From contig LATX02000243.1 in NCBI GenBank assembly GCA_001466705.2, positions 62,001 to 126,000 of the forward strand: a DNA stretch of 64,000 bases, read 5' to 3'. A program made the position numbers and the translations under genes. A model generated the notes under the pieces. That model was not told where the DNA came from, ran no database searches, and saw only the letters and a program-made list of their open reading frames with translations. This DNA comes from Moniliophthora roreri (taxonomy: Eukaryota; Basidiomycota; Agaricomycetes; Agaricales; Marasmiaceae). Below, piece after piece: positions 45,650 to 57,553 of this stretch; positions within the stretch are counted from its first letter, which is position 1, and every line of letters starts with the position of its first letter.

Positions 45650-45889
45650 CAGCTAATTGCAAAAATAATCAAAAAGATTGTATTTTTGTGTCTAGTTGAT
45701 ATTATGTAAAAGTAAAAGTAAATGAGTAAGTGAAAGAGGCCAATGTACCATGTCCAATGGTAACAAGCAGTCACATTAGGTACAACTGGCTGTATGACAG
45801 AGTGACAGTTTATTCATTTACTTTTACATTTATATAACATCAATCTAAAACAAAAATACAACCATTTCTATTATTTTTGCAATTAGCTG
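45650..45889. mobile_element. 240-bp MITE with long terminal inverted repeats and TA flanks
   Basis: The left end CAGCTAATTGCAAAAATAAT and right end ATTATTTTTGCAATTAGCTG are perfect inverted repeats of 20 bases; imperfect complementarity continues inward for about 60 more (TGTATTTTTGT...AAAAGTAAATGA against TCATTTACTTTT...CAAAAATACA). It is flanked by TA on both sides (45648-45649 and 45890-45891), typical of Tc1/mariner-type insertion. No coding capacity. Confidence 0.85.
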
Positions 45890-46689
45890 TAGTATGTAAA
45901 CAAGCTCCAGAAGCTCATAAGGCTCACTAGTGTGTTATCATTCACTGACACCTCAAATATAGCAGCATCTGCCACTGAGTCACAAAAACTGAATGCAAGC
46001 CAAATCTGCCAAAAGATTTTTGCACTCCTTGTAATCCTTTGTAACCTCCCAGCTTCTTACTAGTACCATGGTTAAGACAAAGAAAAATATTGTCAATTAG
46101 AGGAAAATGAACCAGAAGAGGGCTGTGGGACAAGGCAACACATAGTGGGCAGGTTATTAAGAAGCACTTTTCATGTCTGTCATTGTGAAGATGCAATTAC
46201 TAAGAAGAGAAAAGCAGAAGGGACCACTGTCATGAGATGTAAATAATTGAGATGTGAGACAGAATGGGTGAGTCATCTCTTTGATTTTATCTGTTTTCTT
46301 ATAACTGACCTCAGATATAGATGCCAAGGGGGGGGCAGACCATGGTTCCGGCATATACCACCAGTTGATTGGTTCAGTCCAGAGGTCTCTTAAAAATTTT
46401 TCCATACCCAAAAAATTTAGGCAGTTTCCTTTGTCCTAGCTACCTACTCGGAGCAAACTAGCATAGAGAAATGTTCCCAAGAAAAGAATTTTGTCCTAAT
46501 GCACAGCGCTAACCATCAATACCATGTTGAATGACCCACTACTGGTGAGAAGAACCACTGTATATGCCATAATGTCTGATAGACTTATCAGCGCTCAACT
46601 TAGGAACTGGATAACCTTCCCATTATTGATGGAAAGTTCTTGACTTGCACTGCAGTATGTTGTTCTTCTCTTTTCAAGAACATAGTAAT

Positions 46690-47069
46690 TAAGTACCACT
46701 CTTTTAGACCAGGAGAGCATGAGAGTGATGAATCAGACAAAGTAGAAGATGACATACCAGGGGAATCTGAATGCGAAAGTGATAAATGCAACGACCTCGA
46801 TTCCAGATGATAATCAAATAAGTGGGCAATCCAGCTGGCTACATCAAGGCCGTAATATTGAGGATATGTTGCATGAATGTGAGTGTGGAGTTCATATCAG
46901 CAAAACTGAGGCTGCCATAGCAGAAAACTGGATTGTAACCTGCAAAAGCAAGGGCTGTAAAACCCACTTTGTAAGTCAGATTCAATGTAATGGTTCAAAC
47001 ACATTACTCACCCATGTGTTTCATCTAGTTCCATACTCAAGGTCAAACTGGACCTGCAGGGCAATGTGA
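46690..47069 (+). pseudogene. Fragment of a transposon-associated zinc-finger protein (candidate)
   Basis: An acidic stretch HESDESDKVEDDIPGESECE (about 46720-46785) is followed in another frame by HECECGVHISKTEAAIAENW then IVTCKSKGCKTHF (about 46875-46965) and NWTCRAM at 47050-47069. The pattern CxC...C...GC...CxxC resembles PHD-like zinc motifs of agaricomycete transposon-associated proteins (from general familiarity, unchecked). Frame changes make it a remnant. It lies between opposed G8 and C8 runs (46329-46336 and 47237-47244). Confidence 0.4.
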
Positions 47070-47898
47070 GATGGTCAAAAGGCATCGTTACTGAGGAGAA
47101 AAGGTTGCAGATGCAGAGCAGACTGATTATGTAATTATTACCATATATAGCAAGTCTAGCATGTGATGGTTGGTTGGTTCCCTCCAAGGACCTCTTAGAA
47201 AAAAATCCAGTGCTATATCTTAAATTTTTTTCTTGCCCCCCCCTTGATAGATGCACCTGTCATGCCTTATACCCAAATGCTTGACAGTACTCAGAAACTT
47301 CACCTGTGATAGCTGTAAAAACAGTCATACAAGGCTTTAAAGACTTGCATGTACAGTGACTATAATAGAAAATTTTGATTGCCTTTTTGGTTGATTATTA
47401 CTGGATATGGCAGAAGAGAGAGTGGTACTACCCCCACTCAGCATTAAAAAATTCTCTTCAACCTTGTACACTTATTAAAGACTTGCTACCCCCTGAAAGG
47501 GTTTCATGTCACCACTGGTGTTCTGCTCAAGATGAAAGGTGGTGATACTGTGTATTGGGGCTTGAATAGCATCAAACCTAGAGTCTGAATGCTAATTGGA
47601 GTGTAAGCAGGATCCATAGGGCCAGTACAATCAGCGAGCTTGTTATTCATGCTGGCTGTCTTTGCATTGGCCGAGAAGGGCTCTAACCGACCTGTTTGTT
47701 GGATAGCCAGTAGATAGCCAGCAAGTTGAAAATGCCCTAGAGGCAAGCCCTAGTAGCTCGTGAACTTGGCAACCACAGGTACCTTGCGACACGTGGGAAT
47801 AAACGCCAGTAGTGCCACGACTGTCCACCGGCTGCGTTGGGCTGATTTCACCTTTTCTCTTTTCGTTCATCTTCTACGCCTAGAAAATATCTTTGGAA
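47070..47898. other. Transition from repeat block to gene-rich DNA; GOT1 upstream region
   Basis: AT-rich until about 47640, then CpG content rises again towards the GOT1 start. No gene recognised. Confidence 0.5.
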
Positions 47899-48519
47899 AT
47901 GTGGCTAACGGACGGGCAGAGTTGGTCAAGCTCCTTCTATATTATTTTCGTGCAGCTAACCTATGTTTTCAGAAATTGGGGTCGCGCTCACAACATTTGG
48001 TGCATTATTCATGCTCCTCGGTGTCATGTTATTCTTTGACGGTGCCCTTCTTGCTCTTGGAAATGTGTGTTCTTGTCTGTCTTTACATGGCTCCAAATCT
48101 GACGCTTTCCGCAAGATTCTTTTCGTATCCGGATTGACCCTTATCATTGGCCCTCAAAAAACGTTCTACTTCTTTGCCCGGAAGCAAAAACTACGTGGAA
48201 CCATATGTTTTCTTGGTGGAATTTTACTGGTGTTCTTGAAGTGGCCTTTTATTGGGATGATAGTCGAGACATTCGGATTCTTGAACCTCTTTGGGTGCGT
48301 GACGCCGTCTCTTCTCGGATTTCATGCTTAATCTCTCGTAGTGATTTTTTCCCAGTCGTAGTCACTTTCCTTCGGCAATTACCCTTTATTGGTACCTTGT
48401 TGTCTCTTCCATATATTCGTACTGTGAGTGAAAATGTCTAGTCCATTACTATCCTCTCTTGACGACCATTGTTACAGGCTGTAGACCGAATAGCTGGTTC
48501 ACGAACCTCAGCCGTATAA
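47899..48519 (+). CDS. GOT1: Golgi vesicle transport protein GOT1
   Basis: Small tetraspan membrane protein of ER-Golgi traffic. Exon 1 is only 22 nt (47899-47920, MWLTDGQ plus one base); removing 47921-47972 gives MWLTDGQKIGVALTTFGALF, the family's typical start. Further introns (about 48063-48114, 48296-48341 and 48425-48478) join GALLALGN to ILFVSGLTLIIGPQKTFYFF, then RKQKLRGTICFLGGILLVFL, KWPFIGMIVETFGFLNLFGD, FFPVVVTFLRQLPFIGTLLS and a tail AVDRIAGSRTSAV. Four hydrophobic segments are visible, and LIIGPQKTF is diagnostic. Length (about 140 residues) is normal. Confidence 0.95.
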
Positions 48520-48895
48520 TTCTCAGTACATCCATTTCACTTACCAGACAAGCATCACGCCAGCCATAAGCTATCGCCCATGAAAACGCAGGACTTCATA
48601 CCTTCACTCCATCTTCCTTAATATCATGCCATTAAGATTTCAGGCGGGAAGCTGACCTGAAGTTTAGGGCAAGATAATGATGCAATTCGCCTGTCCACCC
48701 CGTTGATTAGGAAATCCATTAAATATGTATTCGGTACTATGGGAATAGCCCAAGGAAAGTAAGAGTAAGGGAGTGGTATAATAATGTAAAATGTTAAGGG
48801 AAGGAGTTTTTTGCAGTATCTCGATTATGGTTTATGTTTATCAACTGCGATCCACATTCCAGTATCCAGCAGGGAATTCACTTGTAAGTTCTCAT
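48520..48895. other. Intergenic between convergent GOT1 and kinase genes
   Basis: 376 bp, AT-rich, no gene seen. Confidence 0.5.
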
Positions 48896-50484
48896 TCAGA
48901 GATTCAAGGGCAATGTCTGAATGGAGTAATATGGCCTTTGTGACCACGCGTAATCATACGGTTTGAACCTATTCGTGGTTTAGAATTCATACGTTGAGAT
49001 AGGTGTATGACAAGGACATACCGCTCTTCTAATTCCTTCAGCTCGTCCGAAAGATTTTCCTGGTTCTTCGCTTTGCGTTCCTTTGCTTTCAAGGGTTTAC
49101 TCTCCAAAAGAGCCTCCTCAACTTCGTAAGATACATCGAAGTTTCCCTTCTTACACTGTATATGGACACGAATGAGTATTCTGCATCAGTCGCGCCAGTA
49201 AGTGACATACGTCTGGAATGAAAGGTGCCGTTTCCTGCTTGCACTCGAGTATCTCCCAATTGATTGATTTGAACCAGGAATGCTTCTGCAGTTCCCCGAA
49301 ACACTTGTAAGGACGACAGCCAAGGCGTTTAGTGATATCCCTTTCAAGGAACTACATTCGAGGTTTCAGCCTTGCGTCGAACATCGCGAGTGAAAAGACT
49401 AACCTCTTGCAGGGCTTGCTTTCCTTCGGTGCTGCACTTCTTCCTGCTGTCTTCAGGGAATTTCAGAGGCGAATTGCGAATAGAATGGCTGAGCTCGTCA
49501 TTCGTCCGTCCCGTGAATGGTCTTCTACCAAACATGAGCTCGTAAGCACAGACACCGAGCGACCACCAGTCTACACAATGGCTGTATCCCTGCTTTATCA
49601 GAATTCTGTAGGAGATTAGCTCATATAAGAAGGGAAAGACAGAGTAATTACTCTGGTGCCATATACGCTATCGAACCTGCCATTCCACGAATCAGTTCCT
49701 TGGATTGAATTGCGACATTAAAATCCGTGAGATGTGCGTTGCCTTGGGCATCAAGAAGAATATTGTCAGGCTTTATGTCACTGCGAATCACGACGTCAAG
49801 CTGGATGTAAAGTAGCCTGAAGAACACGTACCGGTGTACTATTCCTTGAGAATGCAAATATTCTAGCGCTAAAGACAACTGTGCGACATAGAACCTCACA
49901 AGCTCTTCTGACAGTGATCCCGTACGTTCAAGGTGAACTAGAAACATGGGAATTTCAGTAAGCTGGATTGAAAAAACCTCTAAGGCAACCTCACATCGCA
50001 GATCTCCACCCAGCATGAGGTCAAGAACAAAGAAACAGTTCTCATCATCCTGAAATGCATATCGCAAGTTGGCGATGTAAGGGTGATTGATCTAGTGATC
50101 AAGGGTTGAGTGATTTTCATGGTAGTTCGGCGTCAAATAAGTACACCCCACCCCTTCCAGTAAAAGTCGTTCTTGAATGATATGCTTGACGGCCTTCATC
50201 CGTACACACTGAGGTTTGTTAATGTACTTGAGTGCGTAAGATTCCTTGGTTCGTTTATGTTTAACTACGCGAACCTAGAAAAATACCGCATAAGAGGCCA
50301 CCATATTAGAAACGCCGCTCGACTTACTTTCCCAAAAGCACCCTTCCCAACGACTTGGCAAAGACTGAAATGAAAAAGATTGACCTGTCCATCGAAATCG
50401 ACGGCCTTAACAGAAATTTAACATTCAAAACAGAATCTAAATAGCGATCATACCCACTTCTGGTCGACAGCATACCGCGCCCAT
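48896..50484 (-). CDS. YANK/STK32-type AGC serine/threonine kinase, N-terminally acylated
   Basis: Start MGAVCCRPE (50484): Gly2 suits N-myristoylation and Cys5/Cys6 palmitoylation, predicting membrane attachment. After an intron AVDFDGQVNLFHFSL leads to the P-loop VVGKGAFGK; the ATP lysine lies in YALKYIN. ERLLLEGINHPYIANLRYAF-type sequence, then LMLGGDLRFHLERTG, catalytic HRDIKPDN (split by an intron, about 49780-49845), and HLTDFNVA: the DFN instead of DFG is characteristic of YANK kinases. GYSHCVDWWSLGVCAYELMF and RRPFTG.TNDEL follow. After the last intron the C-terminal tail reads EERFKPYDYAWSQRPYYSIQ, resembling an AGC hydrophobic-type tail, and stops at 48896. About eight introns. Substrates unknown. 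Confidence 0.88.
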
Positions 50485-51061
50485 CCTGTACAGTCTAGCG
50501 CGATAGAAGAATAACGGAATAGAATCGCAGGGAGTGGGGAGTGAGAGTGAAAGACGACGAGTAATTATGGGTTGAGAGCAACGGCTTATAGCTCCTGAGG
50601 AGCATAAAAATATGGCCGACTCCTAGGCAGGGCGCGATCGCGATTTGAAGAACATGAAAGTATCAGCCGCGGAAAACGATACCGTGGGGCGGACTCGTCT
50701 GTGTGAGCCTAAGTACTGCCGCTGATCAAAGAGAACGTCAAATTGAAGCAATTTGAACTCACAACCTACACAAGGCAAGCAGCGGGCGAGAGTTGGATGC
50801 AAGTTGATCGTTGATCAAGAGGTCCCGGTGCGAAATTTACCCGACTTCAAACGTTATAGGTCTCTAAATCTAGCCAGTCCACCACGTATATACAAAATGT
50901 CGACCCAGATATGAAATCAATTAAAGGATAGTAATGCAACAAAAACGAGAGCATATTGCTATATGGTACAAGAAACTCCACCTGTAAGGGAAAAATGTAT
51001 AACTTGAAAGAAAGAGATGCGCACACCATAGGAATAAATAAAAAGGCCCACTGGATTTACC
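50485..51061. other. Kinase promoter region and 3' flank of the next gene
   Basis: 577 bp without a recognised gene. It contains the upstream region of the kinase gene and the 3' side of the gene ending at 51062. A ribosome- or tRNA-like feature was looked for near 50750-50800 and not confirmed. Confidence 0.45.
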
Positions 51062-52690
51062 TTATGCGTCTTCCTCAATTTCGGCTTCTAGCCAACGCAA
51101 AAGCAGTGTCTTGCCCTCGAGCTGGAAGTATTCACAGACCCTAACACCCACGGCGGTAGCACATTCCTCAGCGCGACCGAAGCCGGTCAGACACCCACTC
51201 CTATACTCATCCTCCGAAACACCCAAAATGCTGGACACAGACGGCGAATCAGATCCGGAACCCTGAGCGTCAATTTTCATGAGGATAGGGAGTGCGACAA
51301 GTGTGGGTATCTTCAGAGCCAAATCCTCCAGATCATCCGCCCGTTCGTCAACGCTACGGTCAGATGCTTTCAAGACTGAGGGCGCAACTTCATAGAAAGT
51401 CGCCAGGGCATCAATACCGTTGGTTGCTTCTTCTGTAGCTTCGCGAGCCGAAGCTTCCTCTGGCAGGGGAAGCAGCCGCATGAGATCATAAATGGCACGT
51501 GCATCACCTGCAGGTGTGGTTGAGAAAGCAACACCAGGAGGGGTGGGCGGACGGGAAGATGGTAGTTTGATGGTAAACCTTGTAGCTGGTGGAGTCATCG
51601 GAGGGCTGTTTGAAGGGGAGCCACGTCGTTTCTTGGTCAAGGGTAACGCCGTTGGAATGACACCCGGAGATGAAGGTGGCGAGACCACCGTATAGGGTCT
51701 GCCTGATAAAGCAAGCATGGCACGCCACACAAGCGAAATGATAAATGGAGTGAGTGCTTTTTGCGCCGTTGATGTGGCTGCATAACGCTTCAGGGCCTGT
51801 GCATAGATAGGCATGTGAGTAACGAGTGTCACCACTGCGGTGTGCTGCTTTGCTCCGGCCGGAGACTTTATTGGGGAAACGGAATTGGGATTTTCTAAAA
51901 CATCAATGACGGGGAATAGCTCGTTCCTGATCCCACTAATTAGTGAGTTGACGACGCGGTGAACGAGGGACACCAGTCCCTCGCGAATTGATCTGAGGTT
52001 ATCGCCCCGGACGTCGGAGTCTTGGCCGAGCGACAAGGCGTCAAACGTCTCCAAGAGCTCCCCTGCAATATTTGCAACTCCAAGACCGTGAAGCTGGGAA
52101 GCGTTGGGATTGGGTTGTTGCGGGGTAGGAGCGGGCGGCGTGAGAAATGCAGGTGAGCTCAGGATGGGCAAGATGAGCGTTGACAAATTGCTAAGCAATA
52201 CTGAAAGAGGCCTGTGCAACGACCGAATAATGGCCCTCTGGAGGTGGGGGTTTTCATTCGCTGCGTTCAATTCACTAACGGAGGGAAAGGTTATAGACGC
52301 GCGAAAAGTTAACGGGGGTACTCACGATGTAATGAGCGCTCCAAGCGCGTGTCCTCGTCCTGCAGGTATGGGACGGCGACCTCCAACCACATCACTGGCA
52401 GTCACTGGCCCACTGGGCTGAACCAATGCCTTTGAGACTGCTTCACTAAGTTTCAGACTAAGCATTTCGAGGTAGGAACCATCTTGGACCAAGGTAGCTG
52501 GAGGGGCGACCGCATTCGGAGCTGGTGCAGGAGAAGAGCGCCTGAAACTATTGAGAGACAATCTATTCAAAGGTCGGGATCTTTCGAAACCGACGCCTGA
52601 ATCTGGACGGGAAGGCGGTGCTGCTGGGGATGGAGAAGTGGGTCTGCTGGCAGGACGAAAGAAGGAGGGATTCTTGAGGGCATGCATCAT
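51062..52690 (-). CDS. Uncharacterised conserved-looking protein
   Basis: Two exons (52690 to about 52326 and about 52273 to 51062) give roughly 525 residues. The N-terminal 75 residues are Ser/Pro-rich and disordered (FFRPASRPTSPSPAAPPSRP). A structured, helical part follows: LVQDGSYLEMLSLKLSEAVS, then ASDVVGGRRPIPAGRGHALG and ALITSELNAANENPHLQRAI. After it come IIRSLHRPLSVLLSNLSTLI, VVTLVTHMPIYAQALKRYAA, FIISLVWRAMLALSGRPYTV. A Pro/Ser linker (about 51520-51680) separates this from a C-terminal helical half with LEDLALKIPTLVALPILMKI and VGVRVCEYFQLEGKTLLLRW then LEAEIEEDA. I recognise no domain. Codon usage and the single clean intron support a real gene. Confidence 0.75.
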
Positions 52691-54348
52691 GGCGAGGTGT
52701 GGCAATGATTTCTAATTATGAAAGGATTCCTTGGTGCGCAAAATGTGGATGAGAGGATTTTTTTATCTTTTGGGCGTAGTTCTATGTGTGTCTGCAACGT
52801 CTGGCCAACGAACCAAACGACCAACTTTCGGGATATGACGGGGCCAATTATCCCATTGATGGGCGGAGAAGATTTTGTGAGCAAGGGTGTTCTTAAGGGG
52901 GTCGGTCTTCGTCGAAGAGGAAGAAAGCAAGTGGAACGAAGAGAATGTTGCTAACTTGTGTTGTGCAGCTGAATAAAGCAAAGGTTGTCAAATATGAATG
53001 CAGAGGAAAGAAAATGAATAAAACACACCAGGATGAGGCGAAAATCATAGATTGAGGATATTGCCAGATATTTTGCGGGGAAGCGAGAACGTCTGAGACG
53101 AAAAGAAGGAGAAACCCTTGTCTGGAAAATTTTTTCTTGGTTGGTCACCTTATATGGCTGGCCGTGGGAAGCTCCTGCCAAATAGGAATTGGAAACCGGA
53201 ACTTTGACCAAAAGCGACCATATGCATATCACGCGCGGCTGCTTCAACGCCATCGACACCCACTTTACAGACTTGCACCGCTTCCAAAATCTGACTCGAC
53301 TTCCAGTCCATAGTGGTCATACCAAGTCATACCAAACCCTCAATGTCCAACTTCTTTGTTCGACTTGAAGCTTGCTCAAGATCGATAACCGAGCTCCACT
53401 AGCTCAGGCACTATCATACACGTATCGGAAGATCTTTGACCTTCACGTATACGCACAAGGGTCCGTCGCCACGCCTTTCGCCGAATAGAACACCTTTGGC
53501 AATATTCATGTATCATTGACTCGAATATCCTATTATAATTCCGATCCTTTTCAATGCCTCGACCGTTCCGAAGGCAATTTTTCAGAGCTCGAATTGCATA
53601 GGCCTTTCGCATGGGTGAGATTCAAGGTAAGTGTGTCAGGTTTAATGGAACGGAAACAGTCCATTTCCCGGAACCGTGTGCCCGTCTCTGTCGACTAGTA
53701 CCAGTCGACATGTTGACAGTTTGAAGCGACGTGAATACTGGTGCCGTAAATGAATCCGTTTCCTACGCTTGGTGGTTGTTGGTTTCCCGTGCCCATTTGT
53801 CCAAACGGAGTAGTATTCGATGCGCTGAATCCATGCGATTATGAATTCCTCACAACCCCAAGTGATGATCCAGCGGACATGAGTGGCGAGGCAGATGGTC
53901 GGCGCGGCAGAAGTTGTGCGTGAGGCAGTGCTGGAGTGGAAAAAAGAGGGTGCAGAAGAAATAAAGACACCGTGAGGAGCACACATGTTTGACCCAACGC
54001 CTTGTTTGAGGCTCATCCCATCCACGCAATGCAGCTGCATTGAATTTCAAGTCACCACTAGAAGTACTGATCTAGCATAACGGAGAGGAATTCATTTAGT
54101 CGAGAATAACTGCAAGAGACTTCAACTTGGGCTTGCACATTAATTGAGGTTCACGCACCTCCTTGAGTGTTAAAAAGTCCATCCCCGCCTCTGCTCCTTT
54201 CATGGACGATATCCCACGTTGTATAGTCGTTTAGTTCGCAGTGAGAAGATGATAGTGGAACTCAAGAATGAGTTGATCATGTGGTCGTTTGACGCATTGA
54301 CCACCCACACCGTTACAAAATAATATCGAGATCGGACAACCACTGCAA
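52691..54348. other. 1.66-kb interval; possible gene remnant on the + strand
   Basis: No confident gene. On the + strand at about 53400-53620 a protein-like stretch (ALSYTYRKIFDLHVYAQGSV, SLTRISYYNSDPFQCLDRSE, LHRPFAWVRFK then GTAAGT) carries one in-frame TAG, and at 53744-53920 MNPFPTLGGCWFPVPICPNG and LNPCDYEFLTTPSDDPADMS follow. They could be exons of a decayed or mis-read gene; I recognise no family. Confidence 0.3.
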
Positions 54349-57300
54349 ATGGACATTCCTTTCGTCTCATCTGGAGCCTCGAGCGGAGCTCATTACGCCC
54401 TAGTGCGAAAAGTAGAATCAGAAACCTCCCCCGACGTGCATATCAAGAACGCTGTCGACTCTGTCCTGCACGATTTCAAGGTCAACGCCAATATACCGCT
54501 GGTGAGTAACGCTGTAATGTATTGCCACTCGAGCTCATAACTTGATGTAGAAACGCTGCAGAGAACACCTCATAATGCTCCTCTACTGCCGGACAAACGC
54601 CTCATCAGGAATTGTGGAAGGTGTCTCGTTGAACGACGCCCTAACGCATGCAATCACTCTGGTTGAAGCAGGCAATACTATCGCAGACAAGAGAATAGGT
54701 GACAGTTCTTACATAAATCAATTTCAAGTCTTCTAACTTCTATCTATAGGCTACTTGTTCTGTTCAGAAGTCATGCCCCGAAATCACGACCTCCAGCTCA
54801 TGTTAGTGAATACCGTGCGCAAGGACCTCGAGAGTCTTCATGACCCTCAGATATGCCTTGCATTGGATCACTTGATTTCCTCACCCTCAGAATATGTTAT
54901 TCCGGCAGTGCAGACGCGGCTAACGGACCTAATGAAGCATCCCTCGTCAGTATGTGTTCTTTATCTAATTCCCCGCTTTTTAACAAAATATTGCCATCCC
55001 AGCCCCAATGTTCGTCGCAGGGTGCTGTTTGCCTTCAAAGAGCTTTCTCTTTATGACGCCAACCTTCTTAGTGTAATTGCTCCGGACGTCTCTCGAAGGA
55101 TGAAAGACCCCGATTCATCTGTTCGGACCGCTGCATTGTCGATTGCTTGCCGCATCTTTGAGGTGCATGAACCAGCTCGATCCTTGATACACCGAACGGC
55201 AAACGAGCTGCTCAGGTCAACCATTTCAACGGGCATTGACCGACAAAAAGCCGGCGATAGTAGTGTTCTGAAGCTGTTCGATACTATCAATGTTGTAGGG
55301 TAAGCGGATACCTACGGCAGTTGATCATGAGCTCGCTGACTACGCGCAACAGTGCCACTGAAGATAACCTTTCAGTTATCAGCAACGTCATTAGACTTGC
55401 TTCGAAGCAGAAGGACGCCGGTAAGCATGGTCTTTATCCAAGGAATGGCCGAGAAGCTCACTTAATCCAGCTCTTCTTCATAGCATACTTCGATTATGCC
55501 CCCACTTGACTGCGCTCCTTGCATCCCGGGAATTGTCTCCGATCAATTATGTTCGACATCTGCTTACTTCGCGCGACCCAAACGATCAATTCCTATTTCT
55601 CTCATGCTTGGAGAGCGTAGACCCCCGATTTTGGGCGGGTACCACTCCAGACATTCCCTCGGTTTTGGATCAATGGGAAGTCGAGCATGTCATGCGTCTG
55701 TTGGATTCAAAAGATCCGCTGTTGCGCAAAATGGTACGGCCACTATCTTGAGCGTGAGTTCATATAGTCTTATCGAAAGCTTTCATTAGACAGTGAAACT
55801 GCTCAACCAAATTGATTCGAACATCATCGCATCTTATTATTCCCGATCCTTACAGCAGATACCGGCCAACTTACCGCCCTCCCATAGAGCGGAATATACG
55901 TGCCGGTTGCTAGAAATACTAGAACTTGAGTCGGGTGGTGAGGGTGAGCACTATGCTCGAGAAATTGAGCAGCTCTTTCAGCGTGTCTATTCTGTCAATA
56001 CCGAAGACAAAGAAGTTGTGCTAGACTCAGCAGTTGAGAAAGTTTTGATTTGTATCAGACAAGGTATGCTCTCCCGATATTTTCTTTGTCTCTTATCTGA
56101 GAACAACCTCTAGCTTCGGGGGATTGGCAGATACAATGTGCGACAACCTTGTTGACGCGATTTCTGGAGTCAAAGCGGGTGGACCCAAGCATGATGGTGA
56201 TCATTTCTGCGCTCAGCTGCGAGTATTGCGGCAAGGTATCTTTGTCACCGGATGGTTTATTGCTTTCTCTGTCTTCTCAGTTGGTGTTCTGTCCATGTGA
56301 GGTTGCCTTATTCTCTTCATTATAGCTTTAGTAAGATTTTGATGTTCTAGTACCCGTGCAAGAAGCGTGCCTGTTGGCAATGTTAAGAATCGCCGCTGAC
56401 TGCGAATATATGCCGCCGAGCATCCTGAACATTATAGCCAAATTTCAGGAACAACAAGATGGCCGAAGGATTCGCCTTGTAGGTTTCTTTGCAATCTCTT
56501 GACACGTAGCAGCTGACACTGACACCTCAACATCCAGCTATGTTCCAAGTTTTTGAAGCTTGCTCAAGACCGAGGGACATTGGTGGCCGTAGTCCGTAGC
56601 GCTAAAGGCTTGACCGTATGTTCTTTTCCTGCCTAGCAGTGTTAACTCACTAACAAACACAGCTACCCGATTTCATGCGGGCGTTGCAAGCCTACAAGAT
56701 CGACCCTCAAAGTCAACCCCCCTCAACTGCCCAGTCACCCTCGCAGAAACCCGAACAATTATCTCCAAGCAAACTTCGCTATACTGCTTATGACCCGCCA
56801 ACAGCTACCCCACGGCTGCGAGGACGTTCTCCATCCACAAGTCTCAGCTCCCGGACGTCCAATGTTAGTTCTCCCAATCTGAAGCCACGCTCGCCTGGTC
56901 TTCGACCGAGCCTGATGCCAACGGGAGGAGATTTAACTCTAGCAGCGTCTAGTGAGGAGTTTGAGATGTCATTGGTGAATAATACCCTTTTCTCAAGTAG
57001 CCTTGCGCTGAAAGTCAGGAAAGATGAAGCTTCACGTTGACGTTCGAGAGAGCGATTCAGTGGGTAACCGGTCTCTCGCCCATCTAGGGACTGGTCGCTA
57101 ACAGGACCCTCCTTCAGGGTTCAAAACAGGATCTCATTGTACTAGATTCTCCATTCATTTCGGATCCCTCGAATAAAGAGCAGTTGACACGCCTGCAAAT
57201 CGACATTGAGGATTATTGGAATAAGTTTCAGTCAAATAACACACGGGGGTGGTACGAGGGTACGATGCAAAGTTTGATTGAGCGTCTGCAGGGTGCTGAA

Positions 57301-57553
57301 GACATGAGAATCGATATTGTTGAAGCAGCTACTCAACCATTCGAAGGTGAGAATCAGGTACTTGGTGATACCGGGACCGCAAGCGCTGACCATCTTCTCA
57401 GGCGACGTTAAACTTATTGTATACCCAAGTAATGTGTTGTCACCGTGCGCGATCCTGAGACTTCGAGAAAGCGAAGATGATGGTTGCTTATGGCGGTTAC
57501 GAGGGGAGTCGTCCTACTGTAAGAAAATGAAAGGGCTTATGGCCGAGACATAA
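54349..57553 (+). CDS. Adaptin large subunit, AP-4 epsilon-like
   Basis: Large chain of a clathrin-adaptor-type complex involved in vesicle traffic. Start MDIPFVSSGASSGAHYALVR; about eleven short introns. The N-terminal adaptin solenoid is clear: LKRCREHLIMLLYCRTNASS, TLVEAGNTIADKRIGYLFCS, HDLQLMLVNTVRKDLES, ICLALDHLISSPSEYVIPAV, SPNVRRRVLFAFKELSLYDA and DSSVRTAALSIACRIFEVHE (54500-55180), then DPNDQFLFLSCLESVDPRFW and KMTVKLLNQIDSNIIASYYS. A Ser/Pro-rich hinge (about 56690-56910) precedes an ear-like C-terminus with DIEDYWNKFQSNNTRGWYEG and GDVKLIVYPSNVLSPCAILR, ending KMKGLMAET. The GYL...NTVRKDL spacing and overall layout fit AP-4 epsilon better than AP-1 gamma or AP-2 alpha, but the subtype is an inference. 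The splice around 57035-57110 is unresolved. Confidence 0.78.

Noticed and set aside
50745..50810. Possible minus-strand tRNA (AGTTCAAATT-like T-loop)
   Set aside because: No matching acceptor, D or anticodon stem could be drawn.
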